Positions 50,561-61,805 of a stretch of DNA of 64,000 bases are shown here, one piece after another; within the stretch, counting starts at the first letter, position 1, and every line of letters begins with the position of its first letter. The position numbers and the translations under genes were made by a program. The notes beneath the pieces were generated by a model. It was not told the origin of the DNA. It saw only the letters and a program-made list of their open reading frames with translations, and searched no databases. The stretch is from the NCBI GenBank assembly GCA_030704615.1, contig CM060734.1:40192042-40256041 (forward strand), given 5' to 3'. The DNA is from Takakia lepidozioides (lineage: Eukaryota > Streptophyta > Takakiopsida > Takakiales > Takakiaceae).

Positions 50561-51099
50561 CGTGAGCCTGCACACATGCTGACGTGGCGTGAGCGTCATG
50601 TCAGCATGCTGATGTGGCGGTAAATGATGACGTGGCACTGTCCGTCAACTGCCACGTCAGCATTAACATGCGCCGCCTATAACCGTGGATGGTCCTATGA
50701 CCGTGGAATTAATGCAGGGAATCTTGCCTAAATAGAATCAAGACGAGCGTTGAGGCCTACAATTGCAGCATCCAACATTGTGCAATTTCACTTTTACAAT
50801 TACGAAGACGACAAAATATCCTCACAAAGTGTGCGCCATAAAGGCTGCCACGAGAAGACTTCCTCCCTCCTCAAATAACAATGAGAGTTATGATCATCTT
50901 CAAAAGATGATTGTAGTGCATAGCGACAGCAAGACATGTAGACTTCGAACGGTGCAATGACAAATGTGCACTACCTAAAAGTTGTCACTCAGACCTCACT
51001 CCGTATAGTTGGAGGCCATATCATTGCACAGCCGACGAATTGATGTGAATTACACATTTCAAATCATGGTCATCCACATACCACATTACATAGTTCATG
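50561..51099. other. MULE left subterminal region
   Basis: Repeated TGACGTGGC / GCCACGTCA and CATGCTGA motifs to 50670, then non-coding sequence up to the transposase stop. The small open frame at 50763-50960 is not supported. Confidence 0.55.
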
Positions 51100-54000
51100 C
51101 TACCCATGTGTTGTATCCCGCTGCAAAAGAGTATCGACCTCGTTGAAACTCATAGTGGCCTGGTGAATGAAGTTGTCACGTTTGGGATCGCAAACCATCC
51201 TCCTCAAAAATATGAAATACAAATGTTTGCAGGGTATGAATTTACCTCTCTTGCCCAAACTGGTTGATAGCATATTCACAAAATCAGGACATGTGCAATT
51301 GGGGAAATTGGAAACCGTGATGTCGTAGGTCCTGTCATGAACAGCAGATGTGGAAGTGATGATTGTGAATACCCGACCATATCCTGGATCGGGTACTTCC
51401 GTGGTGCTTCCGACACGAGCTTGGAGCATTCTTGCGGACTCCACTTTGCCAAAGTGTTCAGCGGTTGGAGGGAAACGCCGAACGAGCTTTCCATCTCGTT
51501 TGGTTGGCCACAAGTCAGGATTTGCCGGGGGGACCCGGGAGGACGCAGGAGTAGTAGCACATGCATGGAGTTGGGGTTGTCTCGCAAGGGAAAAACCTGC
51601 CTCCTCCAGCATTTCAATCTCCTGAAAGCTGAGATGTGTTCCCACCTTCACGGGCCAAACGGTTGGAGGAGATGGCTTCATCACTACGGAAGGACGCACA
51701 GTTCCATGCACACATCTGGCACAATCATCTGCGCAGAACCAGAACTTGTGGTTCTTGGCTTCTGGTTGACCGTATGGACGCATCAAGCCCGTGAAAGTCG
51801 GAGCAGGAGTTCGGGCACCACCTCTGGATATAGATGAAGTGCACTTCTCGAAATTAGTTGCCCTGATCGCTGTACATTTCACACGAGACCCGACACTTGT
51901 GCGTTCTATGTGCCAAACGTGGTCGGGGCATGCGGACTCAAGCACATCAAGGGGGTTGTTTCTCTCCTGCACCATTTCAGTGGCACGGTTTGATGCTGGA
52001 GCTTGCCGTCGTGTTGGAGGTTCCTCCACAATGGAGGTTCCGGACACGGAGCTGTCATGCAGGGGAACACGAGGCTTCGAGAAGTTATCACGGTCTGCCC
52101 TGTGGGAATCTGAATCCGAACCAGGTGGAGTGTTCAATTTCCTCTTCGAATCTCTCCTCCCCTTCAAGATGTGGAACTCTAGAAACAAGTGGCGTTCCCT
52201 GGGCATACATGCTCACCGCCCGTGCTATCTTGATTGGATCCCCAGATCTGTTTGCAGCACGCAACATCAACTCCGATTTGTCCGGACCCTTGCCACCAAC
52301 CCCACCTCGTAAGAAATCACGGTATCGGGTTTGTTGTTGCAAGGCACGTATCAAATCATCTGTTGTTGCCACATACAAATCCCGACCTCGTTTCCCAGAC
52401 TGCTGCAACCATGCATTGTGCACAGTTTCTGCCAAATTGCAAGATGGCATGTCTGCCATTTCCTCAATGGACATGTTCTGCAAAGAGGATAACCACACTT
52501 CAGAATAGTGCACAGGAAACAACATAAAGAAAGCAATGAGTCAAAAATATGGAAAGCAAATGTATGAATAAAGCATGAAATAGAAGCCTCGTACCATTGT
52601 CATGGCTGCTCCCCACTGTCTATACCGGAAGTGCCAAAACGCCAGCCAATCTTCCAATGCTCTCATACTCTCAAGTGATGCAGCTCCAGAAGAGAACCAC
52701 CAGGCACGAATTGTCTGGAACAAAGTGTCCGCCTCCTTCATTGTTCTAGCATCTTTGTACTCTTTGCACAATTTACGGTGCTGAGTCTGCATCTCTGGTT
52801 TGATGTCCGACTTTGTATGTTTTTCCAGAGATTGTGTCCAATGGAATAGACATGTACGCTCTCTTCCTGGCATAGGCACTTTTGGGTCGCCCGATCCGAA
52901 GACAATACGAATAGCATTGAAATTTGCTTGAGCACTATCCGCCATGAAACCTGCGAAATTTGGAGATGGCAGCCCATGGCAGCCCATGACACGTATCAGG
53001 GAATTCCACATGAGCTTCTGGGATTCCGTATCCTCGGATTGCATGTCACAAACTGCAATTGTCATAACTCGTTGGTACACTGGATCGTAGACATGACAAG
53101 CCATTGTCGTCCAATCCTTCACTCGTTTCACATGATCAAACATAAGAAAACAGTTCTGCAAGTCCCCAGTCTTCTGCATCCGCTTCACGAGGCTAACCCC
53201 ACTGCCCTCCCCAACAGTCGACATTTTGAAAAGAAAAACTTTGATGGCACCTTGACCTGGGAATACATTGTCCTGGATGTAATCGTACTTGCTCAGTCGT
53301 TTCAATTCCAAAATATTGTCTATGTAGCCTCTGATCCCAGAGCCCATTCTCAATGCATTGATCTGATGCCGAATGTTAGGTGAACTTAAAGTGGAGAAAT
53401 GATCCATGACCAGGTCCAATGCTGCACCGTCAAGTTTAGTCCCCACAGAATCTCCTTCACTCAAAATATGGCTTTCCAAGAAGGACTTGCTTGCGCCAAG
53501 AGCAATTGCAGATGTTGTTGCGGATGGGTTTCTCCCGAACTCCTGTTTGATCAACCTCGATACTGTCTCAACACTCTCCCTGTAATCCCCCTTCGAGACA
53601 GGATGGTTATGGAATCCAAAATGCACACAAGCTCTCGTCATTGTATTCAAACGGTGGACAACATAGTACATTCTTGCTCCGCAGAGCGCCAAGCAGGATG
53701 GCACAAGTTTGCAGAATTTGCAGACGAAAGTGTTTGCCGGTGGAGGGGCAGTCCCAGGCTGAAATGGATTCTCCGCCAGACCCTCCCATTCGCTTTGATT
53801 ATGAACTCCAGACTGAAGAAAGTGTCTGCAATTCAAATTATCACACCTAAGGTGTCCATTGCAAACTGTCCTCCTGAAAACAAGCTTGTCATCATTCTGA
53901 ATATTGGATGTTTTTGTTCTGCACCACGGGTGCCCGTCGTGTTTCTTGTCCATTCCATGCATCATGATTGTTACACCTCCAACTCGCGGAGGAGGAGGCA

Positions 54001-54607
54001 GCTCGAATAGGATATCGCCATCAAAAGTCTCCGGCAAGAACTTCACAGGCACCTGCTTCAAAGATTCCCAATCAATTCCCCGCAACTCACTTTTGAATCC
54101 AGCCATTCCTCCCATCGCCCGCAATTTTGGAATGACACTACAAATCTCTTCTTCATCAGCTTCTGCAACCACAGTAGGAAGGACTGGATTTGGAATTTCA
54201 CTTATGTCATCATCGGAAGAATCCGAAAGCTCAACGATTGGAGTGGAGGAAGTCTGTTCTTTTTTCACCACCACCTCCCTCTTGTCTTCAACGACCGAAG
54301 CAGCAGTCCCGGGCGTCACATATGACCCAAGGGACTTTCGCCGAGGCTCTCCAAGTACTCTGTATCGACCAGGACGCACTCTCCACTGGCTGATATGAGC
54401 CGTCTCATCACGGTTTTGGAAAGAATATTTCACCAACTTCCCTTTCAGATCGTAAACCTCTTTCTCCAAAAAGATGGAGCCATTCTGCAGCTGAAAACGG
54501 GTAGCCAAGACATGTTCCAGAACAATTGCAAATCCATTGTCAAGGACTTCCTGGGAGAACGGCACTGGTTTGTCGTCTGAGAAGAACTCCGCTTCAGAGG
54601 AAGCCAT
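51100..54607 (-). CDS. MULE transposase with zinc-binding N-terminus, DDE core and SWIM finger
   Basis: Start ATG at 54607. Exon 1 to 52595 (671 codons, donor ATG|GTACGA), exon 2 from 52477 (TTTGCAG|AACATGTCC). Residues 120-135 hold a SUMO-interaction-like motif (TPIVELSDSSDDD). Residues 225-340 have paired Cys and His (CNGHLRCDNLNCRHF, CKFCK, HFGFHNHPV), a GCM/FLYWCH-like zinc domain. The MULE core has D near 490 (FLMFDHVKRVKDW), D near 555 (GFMADSAQANF), FHW near 590 and E near 660 (SLESMRALEDWLAFW). The C-terminal SWIM finger at about 51300-51210 is CTCPDF...CKHLYF. Between 52206 and 52088 the frame changes: exon 2 reads to a stop at 52088 while SWIM lies in another frame, so either a small intron or a one-base frameshift exists near 52150. 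The protein should bind the TIRs and cut/join DNA. Confidence 0.85.
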
Positions 54608-55462
54608 CTTCCTTCCTCGAGTATGTTTGTACCTTGCTATCGCAGATCTAGTGTAAATCGGTTTACTGCTGTCTCCAGAACACAGTTGAAGAATGAGCAG
54701 AGCATATGGCGGAGGAAGCTCAGATAACGACTGTGCATATTCTGTTATTCATTCCAGATATGCAGCCGTCCATTTTAATTACTTTTCTTGTGGGCCCAGT
54801 GGTCAGAGAATCCATAGGGGCAGTGTCGGCAACTGTTAAACCGTTAATCAGAACCTCATCAATAAACCCAATAACAAAGCCGACTTCCTGGAAGCATGCC
54901 ACAGGATCCGAGAATGGGATTGCAGATTAAGTAAATGTATCTATATACTACTACCAATGATCATGCGCACCTGGAAAGTTCCAAATGTGCAACGAATGTG
55001 GGGTTTGGATAACAAGGATGACCGTGTATGATATTCCAAAATTTGTCATCAAACTCTCGTTCATTTATATTTATTTGTTTAAGACTGCGCATCAATTTCT
55101 GGGATTCGCTGTTCTTTTTAAATATTGAACCAGTTATAATTTAGAACACGCCGTTTTGTTTTGGGCGGCACACGTCAGACATCCATAACTGAATACGAAC
55201 AGCTGTACACCAATTGCTGGCATGTGCACTAATAACGAAACGACTATGTGTAACGGTCACGCGGGAGGGAATCCGATGCTTCTAGAGACACGCAAGAACA
55301 CAGGCAATCCCGCAAGAAATCGGGAGTCACTGCGTTTTTCTACTTTTCGCGCTTAGAGGGAGAGTGGTAGTCAAGCTGGAGAGGGTTCCTTCTAGAATAC
55401 GAAAGAGAAGAAAGTCTCTTTATTTTACTTCCCTTAGAGAGAGACGCAGAGCAAGAGAGAAA
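54608..55462. promoter_or_regulatory. divergent intergenic region of the MULE
   Basis: About 855 bases between the two start codons, which point away from each other; both promoters must lie here. It is AT-rich in the middle (55030-55150). No conserved box can be assigned with confidence. A plus-strand frame from 55364 is continuous with the downstream ORF, so the upstream ATG is an alternative start. Confidence 0.5.
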
Positions 55463-58400
55463 ATGACGAGGCGTCGTTTGTTGGAGAACACAGGGCCAAG
55501 GCAGCAGGTGAACGCGGAGACTGATTCACAAGAGCAGACGGAGACTGAGGCAGCGGCTGCGACACAGCCGGCGATAAGAGTGCGCCAGCCTGTGGAGGCA
55601 GAGATGAATCGCAGGGACACTGAAGAAGGTGGAAGCACGCGGAACGCCGAACCTGAAGAAGGTCAAGAAACCCTTGCGCAGACAGAAACTCCAGCAGATG
55701 TGAGAGGGAAGAGGAAAGCTGCAGAAGGGGATCAAAGTTCAAAACCTAAGAAGGTGCCAGTAAGTTTTATCATATAGTCTATGTGATTGCCTTTCAAGGA
55801 GTCCTTCCTCTTCCATTCTTTAGCAGGAACTACTGAATCGCGAGCGTCGTTAACGCCATTCGATTCTGCTCATGAGATTTATGTACCTATGTGTTTGAAG
55901 AGAGAGTCTGCACTTACTATTCTCCCTAAACTACACTGAATGTCGTTGCCGCCAATCAGTTGCACATATATGTCATTACACAACACCGATCCGGCAGGTT
56001 GTTATCTTTTGTGATTGTCGTTAACGCCGTTCGCTATCGCTCTCACTTTTGTTTTGAATACGGCAGTCTCGGCTTTGCATGTGTAGATTGTGCTGAATTC
56101 TTTCACACCATTCATGGTGAGTTTCCTTGATACAGAGTGATTGTCGTTACCGCCATTCACTATTTGCAAATCACTTAGTCAGAACTGAATGGCATCGTGC
56201 AGAAAACTGTGAGGTCGAAGCCTACAGGATCAGAGGGGAAAGGATCTGGAGATGGGGACGAGTCCGCAAAAAGCTCAGAGAATACAGATGAAGCAGATGA
56301 ATCCGAAGTGCACTACCTTGACAAGGTGAAAGAACTCATGTCATTCCAGAAGGTAAACTCTCAGGAGGTTATAAGGGACATGCTCGTATCTGGAGGGCGT
56401 CTGGACATACCTCTGTGCCGGATGATATCAATGCCTGTTGTGCGTCCACCTCTTTCCCATGACATAACAAAATTGGAGAGTGATTTTGTGCATGGATATA
56501 GACTTGGTGCACAAGTTTTTTATGTGTCACTGACGGATATAAATGGGAAAAGCACATTAGTTTCTCCAGAGATCAGTGATAACTGGGATGAGTGCTGGAA
56601 AGATGCCAATGAGGAGTTCGAGCTGGGCCTCATGATGGGAAAGAACACCCAGCAATTTTGCAACCACATGTTCTACGTCTGGGACGGCAACCACCGATTG
56701 CTGGCATGGATGGGATACATTCAGAAACACCATTCGAAAGACAAAGACAAGCATGTTGCTGTGGAGGCAATGGTTTTGGATCCAGGAAACGACATCGCTA
56801 GGCTTCTTACAGCTATGCACGACGTGAACAAGTAAGTCATCCAGGAGATTTGATTCCCTCTGTAGTGTCTTGTTGATCCTCAAAAAACAGTGTTAAGGAA
56901 TGCAATGTTTTCAATGTTTTTGCAGATCGACAGAGAAATCGCATGTGACAACAAGCTTGGTTCACACACTATTCCGAATTCAGAGGATTGGTCTGATGAA
57001 GCTGGATGATTTTCGGACAGTACTACCACCCAATATCATCAAGAAGTGCGAAACAGGAAGAGCTGCAGGCACTTGGTATTCTTTGACACGAGAGGCGTTT
57101 CTGGAGTACATGTATGCGGTAAGCCCGAGTCTGTAATCTGTTTACTTTTCGAATACATGTTTAGAGTCCCTTCGGAGCTAATCACTACTTGAATGAATGC
57201 AGCAAGAACTGGCAGAGGCAGCTGAGAAGGGAAAATCCGAATATTACCGCACTACACCAGAGGAACTAAGGACATCAAAGGGTGTGGAAGCTGCAATAAA
57301 GAAGGAGTTTGAGATGCGAAGAACCAAATTGATGTCAGCCTTCGGAAAGCAGCTTAGAATAGTAGATCCTGGACTTGGTCCTGAGTTCCTTCAGCAGATC
57401 AAAACACACTATGACAAGCATGTGCATCCGGAGATGCAGCAGGAGAAATTGCACCGGCTGGCCATATCGATGGTCGACCCACAAACAAAAATAAGGTGGC
57501 TGGAGATATGGAACTCAGATCAAACAGTAAAGGACTTGAATCAGTTCCCAAAGAGCACCATACAGCCTGGCACAAAGGTGGAAGGAATCAGTGATTTGGT
57601 GTTTGATAACTGGCTCCACAAGGCTACATTTTGGAGTCAGGTGTGTATTCGAACATGCTGTTTCTTCTCTTCAAGTATGTGATGTGTTTCTTTTTTGCAA
57701 TTCTGACAAATATACTATTTGCAGCTCGAAAAGCGCGCCGTCATTGTGCTGGATCAGACTTTGAAGGACCTGAACATTGCGATTGTTTCCCCTCCCCAAA
57801 TGTCATTGGAGGCATACATAAGGAAGTGGAGAGGTCTCACCTGGAGATACTGTTTTTTCCGGGAGTTCTCCAAAGATGGTAACATTTTACGGTCCAACGA
57901 CTTTGACAGTCAGGTTGGAGGAGAGTGGGCCATGATGCGAGTTGTGTACAGGTGAAATGTCATACTTGAAACTCTACTGTTTTTTTGGGAAAAATTGTGG
58001 CTTCATATGGATTGCAATCTTAGATCCAGATTGAATGTCGTTGACGACATTCACTTCTTTGTCTGAGTCATTCTTAAGCGAGTATATGAATTCACCTGGT
58101 TAGGATCTAAGGGTGCAATTATATTGTCCCTGATTAGAATTGATAATGTCCTTGAATGGCGTTGACGACATTCACATACGGAGTTGTTGTGTGGTCCTCA
58201 AGGTTATTTAAATTTTTGTAATGTCCATAGAGGTTACAATGAGGGTTGATCACTTCATTTTGCTGAATGTCAATGCAGACATTCAGTTGTTCTGCATTGT
58301 TTTTTCCTCTTGCGATGAATATGGAGGCTTCATAAGCTCTGTTTTAAGAAATCCAAAGTGAATGTCGTTGACGACATTCACAGCTGTGTCTGTATTATTA

Positions 58401-61100
58401 AAAAACGACAAATTCAATTTTCATGGATTGGGGAGCTAAGTAATTGGTTTCTTTTTTGTATTTTTGTGAATGGCGTTGACGCCATTCACATACAGTGATG
58501 TTGTGAGGTCCTCAGTGATAGGTTCGTTATGAATGTGCATTGAGTTTTCCTGGATGGTTCCTTACTCAATTTTTTTATTTCCATCCTGTGATTTTGCTTC
58601 ATTTCAGTAATAATTTGGCTTCATTCTTGAATGTCGTTGACGACATTCACTTCTATGTCTGTGTCATTTCTAATCGCTTATTTGCATTCACCTGGATTAG
58701 GATGTATTTACAGTGTCATGGAATGGAATGTTCTGAATGGCGTTGACGACATTCATATCTGGAGCAGTAGTGTGGTCCTGAAAGGTCCTTGGAGCAGTTG
58801 TCAGAGCCATTTCAATCCATGTTTTATTCTTTCTGTTCTACTTGCATCTTACTCACTGAGCGCTTTTGTGGGTTGGGATTCATCTCCTTTTTTCAGGTAC
58901 ACGAAATATGTGCTTATGGAAGGAAATCACCTGAGCGGAATTCCCGACTATCTTGACATGTGGTCGGACCCTGCAAACGATCCAACCATGTATACTGCAG
59001 GGATATTGAAGGACTGGAGTCCTTCTCACTTCAGAGACTGTGGGTGGTACCTTGACTGCCCACCTGAGCACACGACCTTTCAAGAACAGCATATGAAATA
59101 CTTGAACAATAACGCTGAGATGCTGGCGCCTTTGACTGACGAAGAGTATCAACGAAACATAGCAACCTTGGCTGCCAAGGAGCCTGATGCTCAGGGAACG
59201 CCGCAGAAGGGAAAGAAGGCGGGCCGCAAACCAAAAGACAAGGCTGTTGATGTCATAGCCATCTCACCAGCAAAGCCAAAGGACAAAGACAAGTCCAAAG
59301 AGAAGGAAAAGGACAAGGGGAAGGAGAATGAAAAGGAGATGGAGAGTGGGCAGGACTTTAGTGCTGGAAGATATACCCGCACTCTTCAGTGCGTGTTCGA
59401 TGCCAAGCCACACCCTTCCCGTTCTGATTCAGCAGGAGAGATGAAAATTGTTAATGAGGGTTGGCTTTCGATGATGCAGAGTCGAAAGAGAGGATACACT
59501 GGGGTGCCATCCCCTACCTGGGACAATATAATCTCATTCCTCAATCTGGTGAGAATTCCATTTTCTTTCCTTTTTCTCTGAATGTTTCGTTGGCAGTATT
59601 TCAGTCTCGTTCTTTGAAAACATTCTTGCCATCGTTCTTATAAAAAACATGTCTGTTGCAGGTGAGCACAGGTCCCACCTTCGTGTGCGGTGTGCAGAAA
59701 ACTTATGCGGCCGACATTGTCATTCTCGACATCCCGGATGGCCAGGCTGTGCCAGAAGTTCTTCCAAAGGGCAAGACGCCAGGGTGGAACAAATTCGAGG
59801 ACAACTACTGGAGTTGGGTATTCGGGTTCTGTAACAATTTCCTCTCTGATGCAGGGACACTTCTGCTTTTTCAGTCATGTGACAATGATAGTCGTCGGGC
59901 ATTGGCATCATACCTCAAGTCTTCAGGGTTTGAAGTTTTGCGCACATGGAATTGTGTGAACAGCCTCTACCTTGTGAAAGGGGGTTTCCCTGGTCAGCTG
60001 GTATGCCGTCTGCCTTCTGCTTATGCTTTGATCATGAGTTTCAATTTTCTCTGCAGCTCCACTCTAGTAGAATGTTTTATGATCGACACCGATCATCAAC
60101 GATTCATGGTTTTTTGGTGTCAGAGTTCTGAATAGCCGATGTACACACTTCCACTTTAGATTGTGTTTACCACACTAACCTGCTATCTTTGGCAGACGAG
60201 GATGTTCGAGGCGATCTGCCTGCGGAGGATTCGCACATCAAAGACACCATCCTCCATCCGCAGCTTTGAGATTTCTGACCAGGGTTGTTTCGTCAACCCC
60301 CCCTATGAGCCCCATGTCGATGACATTTTGTACAACTTCATGCAGTCCAGTCAGACTCTGAAGAGACCAGATGGCACTCCCTGGAGAGGTGCAAAGGAAA
60401 AGTCACCAGCATTCATGCAAATACTGCTGGAGTCATGCAGCCACCGCTCTGCACGGGTGGTCGATCTTTCTGTGTCCACAGGTTCGTTTTCTCCCTTCCG
60501 AATTGGTTTCCTTTCAACAGTTTCATCTGCTTAAATCCCCTCCTCCAAACTGTTTATGTTCTCCTGTCTGGTGCAGGAGCAACTTACCACGCATGCAAGG
60601 CAGGCGGAAGAAGCCTTTTTGGTATGGAGGGTGATTCTGACCTCTACAACACAGTGCTCCTCCCCCTTTTGTCTGGCTCCACTTCAGGCACACAGACTGA
60701 TCGGATTCATATTCGAAATGATGACGATCCCGAAGATAAGCAGGTCGACAACGACTTTTCATGTGAGTAAGTGCTAAACCCTCTTTGGGAGTCATACTCA
60801 ATTTCTCGATAACATCAAAGTTACAGTAATAACTTTTTCAGGCTGTCTTTCAGGAAAGCCAGCGGTGGATCTTCAGGAGATACAGTCATTTCTGGCGAGT
60901 CTGTTTTCGACAGCCCCCTTTCCAATTTTCTGCTCCCTGTTTATGCCGAAGCAATGGCACTTCACGCGTCCGAGTCCCTATCCCCTGACTTTTTAGTGGC
61001 CAGCCGTAGGTGTATCCAGCGTGGATCCGGTGTTCTAAAATACTTAGACTTAGATGCAGAGGAAGAGGGGATACATTGTACTGACTCTGAGTCAGACTGA
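55463..61100 (+). CDS. ParB-like / N6-N4-type DNA methyltransferase fusion (MULE-encoded)
   Basis: Exons by GT-AG and phase: 55463-55759, 56203-56831, 56926-57118, 57203-57640, 57725-57951, 58897-59548, 59662-60000, 60196-60481, 60577-60762 and a last exon from 60842 or 60854; about 1,080 residues before the last. Exon 1 is Glu/Gln-rich and disordered. Exon 2 has a ParB/Srx-type core: VSGGRLDIPLCRM, GYRLGAQVFYVSL, VWDGNHRLLAW (56678-56712). Exon 3 is helical, like the ParB DNA-binding segment. Exon 6 ends in a Lys-rich tract (KPKDKDKSKEKEKDK). Exons 7-9 form a permuted (beta-class) methyltransferase: ADIVILDIPDG in place of the DPPY motif, NPPYEP (60296), EKSPAFMQILLESCSHRSAR, VVDLSVSTGATYHACKAGG, SLFGMEGD. 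DPPY is degenerate (DIPD), so activity is uncertain. Last exon: one frame stops at 60996; another ends with an acidic tail (LDAEEEG, DSESD) at 61100 but needs a two-base phase change. Confidence 0.78.
55834..56160. repeat. palindromic sites in intron 1 of the ParB/MTase gene (4 copies)
   Basis: Imperfect copies centred on GTCGTTAACGCC: about 55837-55864, 55936-55959 (CTGAATGTCGTTGCCGCCAA), 56011-56034 and 56137-56160 (GTGATTGTCGTTACCGCCAT). Same 24-bp layout as the seven sites in intron 5 (57952-58896). Confidence 0.8.
58031..58756. repeat. palindromic sites in intron 5 of the ParB/MTase gene (7 copies)
   Basis: Sites at 58031-58054, 58152-58175, 58263-58286, 58358-58381, 58466-58489, 58627-58650 and 58733-58756. 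Best copy: arm GTGAATGTCGT, spacer TG, arm ACGACATTCAC, an exact 11-bp dyad. At 58466 both arms change together (GTGAATGGCGT / ACGCCATTCAC), keeping the palindrome. Sites are spaced about 80-160 bp. Some flanks are also repeated (TTCACCTGGWTTAGGAT near 58093 and 58688), so local duplication contributed. Confidence 0.88.
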
Positions 61101-61740
61101 ACTGTATTCTTTTAATATTCATTTTCATATTATCTGGAAAACGTTGAATCCCCTTACTCTACCGTAGTTGTTCCTTTAGAACAAATAATAATCACAGAAT
61201 CAACTTTCGTTTAAATTGCTATATGTATGAATCCATCTCACAAACCTTCCTGACTCTTCTCATATCCATTGTGCATTCATCTACACTGTATTCATGCGTG
61301 CTCCATTCATGAAAGCTTCCTTTGTACAACATCCATTGTACATTCATCCTCTGTACTCTTTAATCCACCCCACAAACCTTCCACACTCATTTCATATACT
61401 TTGTGCATTCGTCAAAAGATTTGGTCATGCATCTTCCTGTCATGAATTTTTGTCATTGCTCAACATCCATTATACATTCATCCATTTTACTCTTATCCAT
61501 CCGTCATTCATCCATCTACATAGATTTTTCAAACTCATCCATCTGTTTATCATCCAACTGTACATTCATCCATCATTTATTCAATGCCTTTTATTATGTC
61601 GTCCAGCTTGTTTCCGCGGTAAAGGGTGCCAATCCGCGGGAATACACTCCACTTCTTTCTGGGTGCGTGGTGACTCGGCCTCCACGTGTGATGACGTGGA
61701 CTGAGCCCCGTGACGTGGCATTTGCGCAAGGTGACGTGGC
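61101..61740. other. MULE right subterminal region
   Basis: 61220-61580 is built of imperfect CATTCATCC / CATCCATTGTACATTCATC repeats, then GC-rich sequence with TGACGTGG motifs that mirror the left end. No coding supported. Confidence 0.6.
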
Positions 61741-61805
61741 GTGAGCGCAGTCGCGCTCACGCGCTCACGCGCTCACGTGACCAGGCTCACGCCGAGGCAT
61801 CCCTG
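61741..61805 (-). repeat. MULE right terminal inverted repeat
   Basis: The minus strand reads CAGGGATGCCTCGGCGTGAG, then CACGTGAGCGCGTGAGCGCG and GCGCTCACGCCACGTCA, pairing with the left TIR. It has one extra GCGCGTGA unit compared with the left end. Confidence 0.8.

Larger units (their letters stand above)
50495..61805. mobile_element. 11.3-kb Mutator-like element (MULE) with two divergent genes
   Basis: Flanked by the identical 10-bp duplication CGTCAAGAAG (50485-50494 and 61806-61815). Both ends start CA and share GGCGTGAGC at position 13; the TIRs run for at least 50 bp and contain ACGTGAGCGCG and CGCTCACGCCA in both. Removing the element restores the Gypsy gag knuckle CWTCGGPHVKKDCP. 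It carries a DDE/SWIM transposase gene on the minus strand (51100-54607) and a ParB-like/methyltransferase gene on the plus strand (55463-61100), transcribed away from a shared 0.85-kb region. TSD length, TIRs and transposase type fit the Mutator superfamily. Confidence 0.9.

Noticed and set aside
52088-52206. Overlapping frames at the transposase frame change as programmed frameshifting
   Set aside because: No slippery heptamer is evident, and decay or a missed small intron explains it equally well.
55834-58756. Could the palindrome series be a CRISPR array?
   Set aside because: Repeats are in introns of a spliced eukaryotic gene, with irregular spacing and diverged, partly duplicated spacers; no cas genes.
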